A stretch of DNA of 64,000 nucleotides from Zoroaster sp. YZ-2022 (lineage: Eukaryota > Echinodermata > Asteroidea > Forcipulatida > Zoroasteridae), in contig CM055823.1 of the NCBI GenBank assembly GCA_029582265.1, positions 28,731,228 through 28,795,227 on the forward strand, read 5' to 3'. The notes beneath the pieces are model-generated. The model was given only the letters and a program-made list of their open reading frames with translations. It was not told where the DNA came from and did no database searches. Made by a program: the position numbers and the translations under genes. This document shows positions 10,216 to 20,173 of this stretch, piece by piece (within the stretch, counting starts at the first letter, position 1; each line of letters begins with the position of its first letter).

Positions 10216-10382
10216 CCTTTGACATCGACCCCCAACAACCCCTGGTACCAGCAGCAGCTAATGCTCCCCCGCCAATCAACACACCAACCACACCCCCTCT
10301 CCTTCAACCAGCGGATTCCCAGCAACCCTACACAACCCGTTCTGGACGACTTGTGCGAAAGACTGAAAGACTTTCCTTGTGA
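10148..10382 (+). pseudogene. pol: Gypsy pol C-terminal tail (third frame)
   Basis: Reads ILRRNRRPIRDLEPVKKR, a Pro-rich linker, then TRSGRLVRKTERLSL and TGA (10380-10382). Tails of this kind (Arg-rich, RSGR near the end) close many Ty3/Gypsy pol polyproteins. The frame differs from the preceding segment, so it is separated by a one-base slip. Confidence 0.6.
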
Positions 10383-10815
10383 ACATTGAACATTTCGTCA
10401 TAGTAATCTTCTTCATGTGGACACTAGTCCACCAACATTTTTTTTATTCACTGAGACAAATTGCTCAGCTCATTTAAAATAACTACTATATTTGCAAAAA
10501 GGGAAGATTTCTTTTTCTTTTTTGTTATTACCAAAACTGGACTCACTTTGAAAATCACAAAGTGTACGATTTTTAAGACTATCAGAGTTAATACTTCAGC
10601 TAAAGTGTAAAATTCCTAGACTGCAAAGGGCAGTCAGTTACATTTTTCCTCAAGGATGCAAGGGAAATACAACCATTTTTTTTGCTAAAGAATGAATGCA
10701 GTTGATTCATTATTGTTTAATCTGCACATAGACCTGTGCTCAAAACTATTTATGTTTGTTTGTATAAATCACACGATAAGATTTTGTTCTCACTTTTTTC
10801 TTACAAAAAGGGGGA
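10383..10815 (+). other. Gypsy 3' internal region and polypurine tract
   Basis: AT-rich, without an open frame of note, so no env-like gene is present. It ends in a purine run (AAAAAGGGGGA, about 10805-10815) directly before the 3' LTR, the expected second-strand priming site. Confidence 0.65.
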
Positions 10816-10932
10816 TGTCACATCTCCACCAACAGAGGGCGACATTTTGGGTTTTCTAAAATGGCTGAATAAATAGTTAATACAAGGTTACAGAAGACTC
10901 CTCGTTTTCCTCTTACAGGCCACATGCCAACA
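10816..10932 (+). repeat. 3' LTR of Ty3/Gypsy element
   Basis: Begins TGTCACATCTCC and ends CATGCCAACA. It is 117 bp and nearly identical to the 5' LTR apart from the latter's palindromic insert, which implies a young insertion. It is followed by CTGGT (10933-10937), the right target duplication. Confidence 0.85.
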
Positions 10933-10937
10933 CTGGT

Positions 10938-11185
10938 GATAGAACTTTCACTGTTTGTGCATCCAACCTATGGAACAATCTCCCTGTTTATATCAGACAA
11001 TTTGTTTCTGTTAATGCCTTCAAGAAGGCTCTTAAAACTTACTTGTTTCCTCATTAATTTTGCATCAATTTATGTCTTATTCTATCCTGATTTGTATTTA
11101 TTATGTCATTAACTTTTATAAGCGCCATGAGCCTCTCGGGAATGGCGCATGATAAATACTTGTTGTAATGTAATGTAATGTAATG
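10938..11185 (+). mobile_element. LINE 3' end remnant, right part
   Basis: Open reading DRTFTVCASNLWNNLP ... NAFKKALKTYLFPH and TAA (11055-11057) is the usual C-terminal end of a CR1/L2-like reverse transcriptase. A short 3' tail follows, ending in a (GTAAT)n microsatellite at about 11163-11185. The Gypsy element lies inside this remnant. Confidence 0.6.
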
Positions 11186-11302
11186 GAGGTATGTGTAATA
11201 TACCTCCAGGTTAGTTGTTTCAGGTTTCATAATACAGGTTTGGTATACTCTAAGCAGATTTGCCAACATAAACAATTTACTTTTCCTTCTTTGATTTCAT
11301 AA

Positions 11303-11514
11303 TCCCGGCCGTGACACTTGTGTCCTTGAGCAAGACACTTAACCATAATTGCTTCTCTCCACCCAGTGGTTACTTAAATGGGTACCTGTGAGGGTAGAGT
11401 TGGTTGATTAGCCCTATATGCGCTGTAATGGCAGCAATTGAGCTGTATACTCCCCAGGGAGCCGAGATGGTTTCAGGAATGATTTATGAGCCTTACGAGC
11501 CTTATGAGCAGGGG

Positions 11515-11516
<2 letters not shown>
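11303..11516 (+). mobile_element. tRNA-derived SINE, 5' truncated, abutting exon 3
   Basis: Body of the same SINE family as 2653-3014, starting within the B box (TCCCGGCCGTGACACTTGTG) and running to GAGCAGGGGTAATAATA. It interrupts the polypyrimidine tract that in copy C leads directly to the exon 3 acceptor (TTTCCTTCTTT is left upstream of the SINE). Confidence 0.75.
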
Positions 11517-11579
<63 letters not shown>

Positions 11580-11746
11580 TATTATTATTTTATTATTATT
11601 ATTTTATTATTATTATTTTATTATTATTTTATTATTATTATTTTATTATTATTATAATTATAATAATTATAATTATTATTATAATTATTATTATAATTAT
11701 TATTATAATTATTATAATTATTATTATTATTATTATTATTATTATA
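11517..11746 (+). repeat. (ATT)n microsatellite, ~230 bp
   Basis: Nearly pure ATT/TTA repeats with a few ATTTT and ATAATT variants, expanded from the SINE tail and reaching to within about 7 bases of the predicted exon 3 acceptor. It yields a spurious poly-Ile open frame. Confidence 0.9.
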
Positions 11747-11753
11747 AATGTAG

Positions 11754-12077
11754 ATGAGTATCCCTCTGACCACGCCCTTCAAGCCTCTGCAACATCCTTC
11801 TACATTCTTAAAGGAACAAAGCAGGTACTTCCCTGTACAAAGTGGACAGTCAGTGACCGAACCTGTGAGTTACAATGGTATAAAGGTGACGTCTTACACC
11901 CAAGTCTTCATATCAATTACACGGCCTGGAGTGATATCACGTACGCTGATCCTGCGTTTGATCTCGGCAGTGACTTTAGTCTGGTTCTTAAATCTGTTGA
12001 TGATGACGATGGTGGAATGTACAGTTGTACTGCAGACCGTGGGACTCAATATGATAGTATTGATGTCCAAGTAATTG
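11754..12077 (+). CDS. Copy B Ig exon 3 (V-like Ig domain, shifted acceptor)
   Basis: Encodes an Ig domain with first Cys in VLPC, Trp in LQWYKG, second Cys in GGMYSCTA, ending IDVQVIG|GTAATT. In copy C the exon starts at the AG just before ATGTAGATGAG. In B that AG is gone (the sequence is ATAAATGTAG) and the nearest AG is the one within GTAG, 6 bases further in. Using it keeps phase 1 and removes two codons. The upstream pyrimidine tract is replaced by ATT repeats, so splicing strength is doubtful. Confidence 0.65.
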
Positions 12078-12542
12078 GTAATTACAAATATTGACACAAA
12101 TTAATGTATTTTTTTCTGGGATTGAAGTTAATTCATATCCTTCTTAATTTGTTTAAAGGGGGGTAAACTTTCTTTGATTTAATGGCTGCAGTTTATATAA
12201 AATCTACCTGTATACTGTGCAGCAGTGACACCTTTTATGAATGACAATGCATATTGTCATATTCTGAAACACAGATAGTTTCAATAGACGCCATCTTTAT
12301 AGGAAACTTTGGTTTTGGCCCCCTCCTGCCCCCAAAAAATATATCCGGTTTCTGGTTTCCGGTAGTATTGTGAGATCCGAAATATGGATTGTCAGGCTAG
12401 TGCTAGTCAAAATGGCCAATTTCACATGTTAATGACAACCTTTCAACCAATTCATTTGCACATCAATTCAATCATTTCTTATTGCAGATAATGTCACGTT
12501 CATATTTCATCATTTTATCTTCTTTCTCCTTGCATTATAAAG
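12078..12542 (+). other. Copy B intron 3
   Basis: Intron from GTAATT to TATAAAG. It shares its ends with the copy C intron (42710-42377). The middle differs: C has a poly-G stretch and a TTTACAGACTTG block that B lacks. No coding features. Confidence 0.5.
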
Positions 12543-12908
12543 GCACAACATTTCCACTTGACAACGGCGAAATTTTAAGAAGTGAAACGATGAACTTTGA
12601 ACCTGGGCAGAATTATACATTAACATGCCTTGCTGGTTTGACCAACGCGAATGCTCGTGCAACAGTGATTTGGTCGTTTGGCCCGACCGATGCAGATAAC
12701 ACAACCGTTATTGGAACGCTAAGACTCCTTGATCAATCCAAGATGATTTCTGATCTTGGAGGAAACCATTGCTTTGATATAACCATCACAGGATCACTTC
12801 TTCTGAGTGGATGTTCCCAAGATGGTGACGTCAGATACCGGTACTGGTGTCATGTATTCCCAGACAGTGACATGGTATACAGATCCTACGTTGATATGAT
12901 CATTCAAA
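12543..12908 (+). CDS. Copy B Ig exon 4 (V-like Ig domain)
   Basis: Phase 1-1 exon between GCATTATAAAG and CAAA|GTAAGTG. The domain has first Cys in TLTCLAG, Trp in TVIWSFG and second Cys in YRYWCHVF; an extra Cys pair sits in the loop (HCF ... LSGC). B has a 6-base in-frame insertion before the second Cys (RYRYWC against RYWC in copy C). It is the membrane-proximal Ig domain. Confidence 0.75.
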
Positions 12909-13676
12909 GTAAGTGTGTATGATATGATAAAGTTACTTGTGGTATGACGTCATGACTGGGTTACTCATATGTACGTGGTTACATTATGGGAAGGGTAACA
13001 TCATGGCTTTGTTCCTGGCGAAACCATACCATCAGAGGTGCCACCCTGTATGAGCAGAGCAGGATAGCAGAAGCCCAGAGGAAACGTGAGCTACACAAAT
13101 GCAGGGCCATCTCCTTATCAACTGTTTCAGCAGACCACTTGTGCCCGACCTGTGGCAGAACTTTCCGTGCTCGTATTAGGCGATCAGTCACAGCCGGACA
13201 CACCGCACCCAGTTTTCCTCCATGTGATGTCCTTGGTAATCGTCGAGTACGACGGACGAACAACAACAATACCCTGCAAAAACTATGTTAAAATAACACT
13301 AGTGGTGTCAACTTTATTCTTCCATGGTGTTTATATTGTGCAAGTTGCCTAATATAAACACCAATAGTGTAGTTTTGTGTTTAACACCACAGTTTTTACA
13401 GTGTATTATATATTATATACGTGTTTGATGGGACATAACGTACTCCATTTCCTAAAAACCACCATTTCTGTCACCGCTGATTAAGTTTTGTATAATGACA
13501 GTTTTGTTTTAGACGTTGCCATTTTTCAGCAGTGATGCCTTGGCGTATTCGTGAAAAATCTTAGTTTGGTTTCTTGATTGATGCAAATTACAACAAAATT
13601 ATGATTTCTGAATGTGTAGATTCTAAAACCTTCTTTATTCAACAAATAAAGCTTTTTTTCCAAAACATTTTGGCAG
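12909..13676 (+). other. Copy B intron 4
   Basis: The first ~110 bases match copies A and C. It then carries a retroelement-like remnant (13018-13290) and the right end of a CACTGTA-type MITE (to about 13404), and rejoins sequence shared with A and C before the TM exon. Confidence 0.55.
13018..13290 (+). mobile_element. Remnant of a non-LTR retrotransposon ORF 3' end (uncertain)
   Basis: One frame reads a basic helix-like stretch (AEAQRKRELHK) followed by HLCPTCGRTFRARI and GNRRVRRTNN. A single CxxCGRxxRxRI motif near the C-terminus is common in reverse-transcriptase proteins of RTE-like LINEs. The expected histidines are missing. It is absent from the same intron in A and C. It could also be a processed fragment of an unrelated protein. 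Confidence 0.4.
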
Positions 13677-13829
13677 ACGCTGACGATCCTTCTTATGTTG
13701 GTGTGTTTATTGGCATTATCATTACAACTATCGTGTGTGTGATGATTGTGGTGTTACTGGTATGGAGGCTATGCAAACGAAATGGCCGTCATGGACAGCT
13801 GAGGTCTTATGTAATGGTGGACGTAGAAG
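13677..13829 (+). CDS. Copy B transmembrane exon
   Basis: Phase 1-1 exon (TTGGCAG ... GAAG|GTACGT), 153 bases, the same length as in copy C. It encodes a short acidic stub (DADDPSYVG), a hydrophobic segment of about 23 residues (VFIGIIITTIVCVMIVVLLV), a basic stop-transfer sequence (WRLCKRNGRHGQ) and a short cytosolic stretch with RSYVMVDVE, a Yxx-hydrophobic motif. It links the Ig ectodomain to the NACHT exon, so NACHT is predicted to be cytosolic. Confidence 0.8.
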
Positions 13830-14602
13830 GTACGTAGGCAGGTATTGAACTAGGATTTTGTAGAGGCACGGTAATTTATCTCCTTCGTGAGGGGCATTTC
13901 CAATAGAAAATCAGAATGTCTGTGGAGGAAATTGCCTCTGTTGCCTTCGTTTAAAGCCTGTGGCGGGGAAGTTATTTTACCAAAAACAATGTATTTAAAC
14001 AATTCATAGATGTTAACATTCATCATCATAGAACTCTGATCCAGCGATGTTACCTGCATAAATATACAAAATATTTGGTTACATATTAAGGGTAGGCACA
14101 GACAAAAACGTACAGCGACTCCTTGCATGTCAGTTCAAGCACAAAACCCTCTTAACTTGGACTTTTTGAACCTAGTATACTTGAAGTTAACCTGATTAGG
14201 GTAACAATACAGGGCCTAAGGTACCGTGGTTTATCTTAGAGGAACCCTCCACTGAATTAAAGGTGTTCTTTAGACAGACAATTCTCATAGGATGTTATGT
14301 GGCACCATTCAGTGAATAAGACGAAATTCCCCCCAAAAAAGAGAAAGGGCTTTAATTGGAGCATTTGAACAGGGAATCTTAATATTCTAAGAAGAGAAAT
14401 AAAGAACAACTTAAGCAAACATGAAAACGATGCTTCGCCATTTAGTGCCTATAGTTCCATACCTGTTACAGTTTTTATTTCTAAAAAAAACTTGAAACAT
14501 TCCAAGGATAATAAAAATACCCATGGCCTGTAAATATATGTAGGCCCTATGTATTGTACTTAAGATCTAATAAATTTCCCCATTTTAATTTTCTTTTTTC
14601 AG
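13830..14602 (+). other. Copy B intron 5
   Basis: Intron between TM and NACHT exons, collinear with the copy C intron (39569-38802). No insertion specific to either copy is evident. It ends in a strong pyrimidine tract and a CAGCAG tandem acceptor. Confidence 0.6.
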
Positions 14603-16356
14603 CAGAGCCTACTCCAGATTTGGATGTTACAAAGCTGCTCAATGAGGTCAAGATGTTTGTGATGAGGACACGGGGAAGACTTCCCATAACACCATGGGTC
14701 ACGAAGGATGATGACGCATGTTACGCACCGATACAGGACGTGTATACACCACTACAACTATTCATCAATGTGTATACTGCAGATAGTACCGTAAGATATC
14801 GATTAGAGTCTGAATCTGAGATCTTTGATGACGGTATTCCACAATTTGAAAGTAGGCATGTTGTTATTGAAGGGAGGGCAGGTAGTGGTAAAACTGCCCT
14901 CCTATCTAAGCTTGTCTTTGACAGGTACATGAAGCAGCCTAACGCACTGTTTGGCCAGACAAGGTTAGTCTTTGTATTGCCAGTGGGTGTCCTTATCAAA
15001 TCTGGAAACATTGGCGAAGCAGTTGTTCAACACATACTTCCAAAAGACACCAAAATATCAGCCAAGTTCATCAATTCATATTGTGCAAACCACTCCACGG
15101 ATGTGGCCATTCTTGTTGATGATTGTAACGACAAAGACGACATACAACGTGTCATGAAGGTCATCAAAGACCAAGGTCTCGTGAATTCACTAGTAGTAAT
15201 GACCACACGCCAAATGAAGCAGGTGGGAGATATTTGTTGTGAGTTTGACATACGCCATGTCAATATAATTGGCTTCACAAATGCTCACAAATACGTCAGA
15301 AGTGTTCTCGAGAGCACAGATATCCGTTCCAGTCTTGAAGAGTATTTAAATGAGCACATTCTACAACCAGAGATTTCTTGTCTGCCAATTAATCTTACAG
15401 CTCTGTGTCAGTTATCCATATGGACAAAGGGGAAGGTTTTTGGACCGGAACTGTCGATGTGTGACCTGTTTATCAAGATGGTGAAGTGCATGTTTGATAG
15501 GGCTAACTGCACAACATATGACAGTACTTGTTCTCCTGTTGACCCTATCACTATGTCCAGTCCTGGAAACGAACTGACTGGAAACCAACTGAAGCTACTG
15601 TTAGACCTTGGGAGGATAGCATTGATGAGAATTTGTCAGTGTAATGACGATGAAGTGGTCTATTCGGAAGTAGATTTTTTAAATTCTGGTGAGAATGGGC
15701 AGGATGTCGTAGATGATGGAATAAGAGTAGGGATTCTTCGTATTGATCAAGAGATGAATGGGGATTCTGGATCAGAGAAAGGACGCAAGGTTGACTTTGT
15801 ATTGGAGATATTTCAAGATCTTTGTGCTGGTGTCAGCTTGACTTATTCGGAAGAAAGTCTGTCATACTGGCTTACCAAATTGCAGACCCTAGACATTTGG
15901 ACCAAGTTGACCAACGTATTAGTATTTGCTGGATTGTACAGTTATTCGGCTCATCTGTCATTGATCCAACATGTGGTAAGCAACATCACTAGTGCACAAA
16001 AGAAAACACTGAGAGATGAACTTCATGTACAAAAAATGGTTGAGGTGTGTCTCCAACTGAATATGGAATGCAAGGGTGATAGGTCTGAGAAGATCAGTCC
16101 GATGTTTGATGGAGGGATGATCCGTATAATTGGAATCTCAAGTCATAAGCTGCAACTTTTGACGTACCTTCTGCAGCATGCGAAGAAAGATTCAGAAAAA
16201 CGTTTAAATCTCAAATCGATTGAGCTGTTCCCGATAGGTGAACACCATTCGGTTGAGCTTCGAGAATATCTGGAGTATTTTCTCCCTGGTGCATTAAAGA
16301 CACTGACAGCAAAGCATCACAAGAAAAGGATAGAGATTATGAAAATGAAACGATGA
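14603..16356 (+). CDS. Copy B NACHT exon (truncated by frameshift)
   Basis: Encodes the cytosolic NACHT nucleotide-binding module of the receptor, a STAND-class ATPase switch as in NLR immune sensors. The P-loop is GRAGSGKT (14873-14896), the Walker B region AILVDDCND (about 15110-15130) and a sensor-1-like LVVMTTR; the later FVLEIFQDLCAG resembles the conserved winged-helix end of NLR NACHTs. The first 580 or so residues are about 95% identical to copy C. A one-base loss in an A-run near 16295 (AAA, where C has AAAA) then shifts the frame, ending at TGA 16354-16356 and cutting off the leucine-rich part. It is either a pseudogene, a sequencing error in the A-run, or a truncated allele. The acceptor is a NAGNAG, allowing starts at 14603 or 14606. 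Confidence 0.75.
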
Positions 16357-17049
16357 AACAGTTGTTTGAGAGAGTAGAGTCAGGACTCAGCGGTATGTCT
16401 GAATTCCTGTCTGAACAGTCGGACACTACTGTCCTCCAGACGTTGCAATCTCCAGGTCTACTGGAAGTCATGCAGTCACAGTATGGTCAATGCTACTCTT
16501 CGATTTCAGCACAAAAGTTGGCCCGGTGTCTTCCTGGTTTCAAGATGCTTAAGAAGATTGTTCTGATAGGGACAATTTTAAGATCAGAAGATATATGCAA
16601 CTTTGCCGCAAAGTTGAACGAACTCCCCTCATTGAAGAAGCTGGATCTCCGTCTAAACAAGCAGTTGGATGACAGGGCTTTTGTGGCAATTACAAACTCA
16701 CTGCATGCTTGCAAAAAGCTGACTGATCTCAGACTGTCCCTATACAGAGTAACTATTGCTGGGTTTGATTATACCAGGAAAAGATTGCATGAGAATGATC
16801 TGTCATGGAGACGACTGAAAAAACTGTATCTGCTTCATGGTAACCCACCGGAATCATTTGTCAAGTTTCTTGCATCCATCCTGAAATACTTACACATTTC
16901 GTTGAAAGATTTCATATTTGAGGACCCTAACCAGTGGATGAAATACCATGCGATGTTCTAGATGAGTTTCAAAACGAGATCAGGAATATGAACAATCTGG
17001 AAGAGCTCATCGTTGACAACATGGATCCATTGAAGGCAAGAATGAGTTA
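16357..17049 (+). pseudogene. Copy B leucine-rich C-terminal region (frameshifted)
   Basis: Continues the copy C frame after the A-run slip. QLFERVES..., then leucine-rich repeats such as LPSLKKLDLRLNKQLDDRAF and CKKLTDLRLSL. A second length change near 16891 (ACACATTT against ATCTTT in C) shifts it again and gives a stop at 16959-16961. The remaining sequence to GAATGAGTTAA (17049) is still recognisable (LKARMS and stop in the original frame). Confidence 0.65.
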
Positions 17050-17103
17050 AAAATGTGGGTATTAGTTAAGGTAGTTGCATCATTTTTGCCCAATTTATCA
17101 AAG

Positions 17104-17612
17104 AAGGACAAAGACAAAGACGTGATTCCCAAGGAAAGTGAAACACAAGTCTTAAAAGATTCAGATGTCTCGGCCCCAATCACTCCTCCCACAGAAGAAT
17201 CATTAAAGGTGAAACTAAGTCATCAGAATCGTCCTCGAAGACTGAGGACAAAGATAAAGACAAGATTCCAAAGGAAAGCGAAACACGAGTTTCAGATGTC
17301 TCGCCCCCAACCACTCCTTCCACGGTGGACAAAACGACGCCTTCACCCACAGAAGAATCAAAGACCGTTAAAGATGCATTGGTGTCAAAATTTACTGAGA
17401 AGGACAAAGACAAAGAAAGTTTTTCCATGGAAAGCAAAGCGTCATTCTTAACAGATTCAGGTGCCCTCCCCTCGGACACTCCTCACCTTTCCCCAGTGGA
17501 CGAAAGGACACCTTCATCACCCACAGAAGATCCAATCATCAATGCAAAGCTACAAGTTGATAATAGTGAACAGCAAGGACCAGATCAAGCAGCTACGGAA
17601 AGTCAGATCTAA
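17104..17612 (+). pseudogene. Copy B tail: three degenerate ~145-bp repeats (Lys/Asp/Ser/Thr/Pro-rich)
   Basis: Three units (about 17104-17245, 17246-17399, 17400-17540) each start with a KDKDK-like run, then a PKESET-like block, a Ser/Thr/Pro stretch and TPSPTEES. Units 1 and 2 are in different frames, so there is no continuous reading. Units 2-3 are open to a TAA at 17610-17612 (...DQAATESQI). Related sequence lies beyond the copy C stop (36110-36360), also out of frame. The repeats may once have formed a disordered C-terminal tail. Confidence 0.5.
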
Positions 17613-19800
17613 GACACAGATACCTCTCTTCCAAGATTAAACGCATGTGCCTTCTTCGGGAAAAAGTTTTTTAGAGGGATTTTTCTCCAACGGATCCGTC
17701 TCATACTCGTTCAGGTTATTTCTATTTCTGTAAAATTCATGTTAAATTTGTAACAGTAAACCTAGAAGAGTAACCCATCGTAGAAAATCTTCATTTATTT
17801 TAATTTAAATTATGAGATCTGAAGATTGGAAAAAATGTACACTCTCCTGTATGATGTCATATAACGTATTTCTATTTCTTCTGAACACAACAGAGAATAT
17901 TCAACGAAATGTAGTGCCAATTCAACTCACCCATTTCTTTCTCAGAATCTCACAACACATCGATTAATTGTTCTGATGGTATTACTACAAGTTTATTGTT
18001 TATAAGGTTTTTTTCTTTTCGAACTTCTGGAATTTTCCACTATGCAAGCTGAGTACCATCCTTCTCGTTCACAGGAAAATTAGTAATGGCAGTCATTCTA
18101 TAAAGCTACCAAGCACCCCACAGTGCTTTTTTGTAGACGTCATTGTCATTTTTATTATCTCTTTGCGATCGTTTTGTAAACATTCATCATGTTGGCGATG
18201 CGCTTTCGAAGTCTTCCACAAAATTGTCGTTTGTATTGTTTTACGCTTATTGCTGTGTTGATGCCCTCTTCATTTGTGCCTAGTGTATACTGCCATTGAA
18301 TTTGAAGTAATTTTCAGAATATATATTGTCTGGTTAACCATTTTCTTGCAGTATGGCGGAGTGATATCGTATCTGCAGTGTGCCAAGATTTTATATATTT
18401 CGTTTTTGTTCTCCAATATTATATCATTTTAAAATAATGTTTTGCGATAAGACACTTTCATAATTTTATTTCATTGTCAGTTTGACGATTTATAGACAAC
18501 CATTATTGTACCCTTTGGCATAAACCAATAATATTTTACGTTTTGTTTTGATAAAATATTTGTCGTCAGCAAAGATTAAACAAGTGTTTGTCATGTTAAT
18601 ACATCATTGCTTTTCACCTTTTATTTAATGTTTGCTTTATGGTAACTGTGGTTACTGCATCTTAATCCGTGCCTAGGATTCAAATATGTTGTTTTTAAAA
18701 ATCAGTATCATTTAATGAAAAATAGAGAATTATCTGTTGCAAACTGCTTACCAAGGATCTGTAGTATAAATGTAAAATAATGGTTATTGGCCTTACGTTT
18801 CAAACCTAGCAGGTTCTTTCTCAAAGGCAAACTTTAGCAATGTTCAACATTTCATTTTATTTGTTTAATTTTGTTCATGGCAAAAGCTTGAACAACTTAC
18901 AGACAAACTTTAGCATTTAAAATACTTTATATTTTATGTTCTCTTCTGATAAATCTTTCGTTGAAAGCTTTTTTAAACAAATTATTTCTCTATTTAATAC
19001 CTAATTGCATGCTGTCGATTCAGATTGTATAGTTTAACGCTTATTTTAACGCTTAATTTGACATGTGATCTGCCCAGCGCATAATGGCACATTTGAATAT
19101 TTTCAATTTTAGTTTCATTTTAATTTAATAACATGTTTAGCAATAACACATACTCATTATAAGTAAAGGCTGTTTGTGGTGACACCATATAAATTTCTCA
19201 GTTGAGTAGTAATTAGTTCTAAAAAGAAGTCATCATTGTTTTATTCTGTTAATTGTAAGCTTATAGACAAAGCTTCTCTTTACTGTTTGACATATGTTAC
19301 GCTCTTTTTTGATATAATCTTTATCTCAAAATACAACTTATCGTTAGTTTGCTTAAAACATTGCATACAGATAACAATGTAGACTTAGTATTTCGAATTT
19401 TAAAAACGGGAATTTTTTTTTTTTTTTTAATTAACTATGATTTGTTGCCGATCTAGAAAGAAGTGAACATTTGTATAGAACAAAGAAAAAAAGAAAAAAG
19501 TGTAATTAAATGATATTAAGTCAAACTTGTAGCTTTGCATGGTGAAGAGGATTTAGTAAGACCAATTGCGGTGACACCATGTGAAATTCTCTGTTGATTG
19601 GTAATTAGTTCTGAAAAGAACTGGAGGTTACAACTATAAATGATATTATAAAAGCCTATATCATTTATTAGAGATACGGTAATAAGAATTGGACGCTGGT
19701 AAATTTTACTAAGCAAATATTTGTGATAAGCAATCTAAAACAGACTACCAGCCAATGTGTGTACCTCTTGTATGAACAATTTGCTGGTTAACATCTAAAG
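17613..19800. other. No gene seen; AT-rich flank of copy B
   Basis: AT-rich sequence with scattered AATAAA-like words and poly-T near 19410-19428. Two fragments of the fold-back family best seen at 54817-55070 occur near 19165-19215 and 19525-19625 (shared TGCGGTGACACCATGTGAAAT). No open frame with support. Confidence 0.5.
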
Positions 19801-19858
19801 TTGGTTCATGTATGCGCACTGTGCGTATACGCACGCACAGCGCGCATACATGAACCAA
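19801..19858. repeat. Perfect 17-bp-arm palindrome with inner palindrome
   Basis: TTGGTTCATGTATGCGC is followed 24 bases later by its exact reverse complement; the spacer itself contains GTGCGTATACGCAC. A related but degraded sequence occurs near 30765-30815 with similar right flank (GAGCGACCTTCTCTAG). Confidence 0.8.
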
Positions 19859-20169
19859 AGAGTGACCTTTTCTAGCCTCTGAATGAGGGCGATATTCAGT
19901 TTGTGACATCATATGCATAAGGTCTATACCCTGGTTTTGTGTTTTTTTTCATTTATTGTGAAATGTTTTTGAAAATCAAGTACATGGTCTATAACAATAT
20001 TTCAAAAAGTAGAAATACAATAATGTGGCATGACGATTGTTAATGTAATAGGCCGTGGGACGAGCATCAAAAGTTGTCTCCCCTCAGAAGCTACCTGATT
20101 TTTTGCACAAATGTACTTCCGATAGTCCTAAATAAGAATATGAAATTCGCCAGTGGCAAAAGTTGCACA

Positions 20170-20173
20170 TTAA
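20170..20173. repeat. TTAA target site, left end of piggyBac element
   Basis: TTAA directly before CCCTTTCAA; the matching GAAAGGG-TTAA is at 26656-26666. TTAA target duplication is the signature of piggyBac insertion. Confidence 0.85.

Larger units (their letters stand above)
4991..11753 (+). other. Copy B intron 2, filled with nested retroelements
   Basis: The first 170 bases match the corresponding copy C intron (43358 downward). The rest is a LINE 3' remnant split by a Ty3/Gypsy element, then a return to shared intron sequence (about 11190-11302), then a SINE and a long (ATT)n tract reaching the exon 3 acceptor. In copy C the same intron is only about 320 bp, so all of these insertions are specific to B. 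Confidence 0.7.

Noticed and set aside
11486..11750. Open frame coding a long poly-Ile/Leu/Tyr stretch before Ig exon 3
   Set aside because: It is translation of the (ATT)n microsatellite and the SINE tail; only the part from 11754 has a domain.
14721..15278. Reverse-strand frames inside copy B NACHT, and their mirror images in copy C (38126-38587)
   Set aside because: They appear in both copies only because the NACHT exons are conserved; they are shadows.
16353..16356. ATGA overlap of the copy B NACHT stop with the next Met, suggesting coupled translation
   Set aside because: Copy C reads straight through the same place; the overlap is a by-product of the one-base loss.
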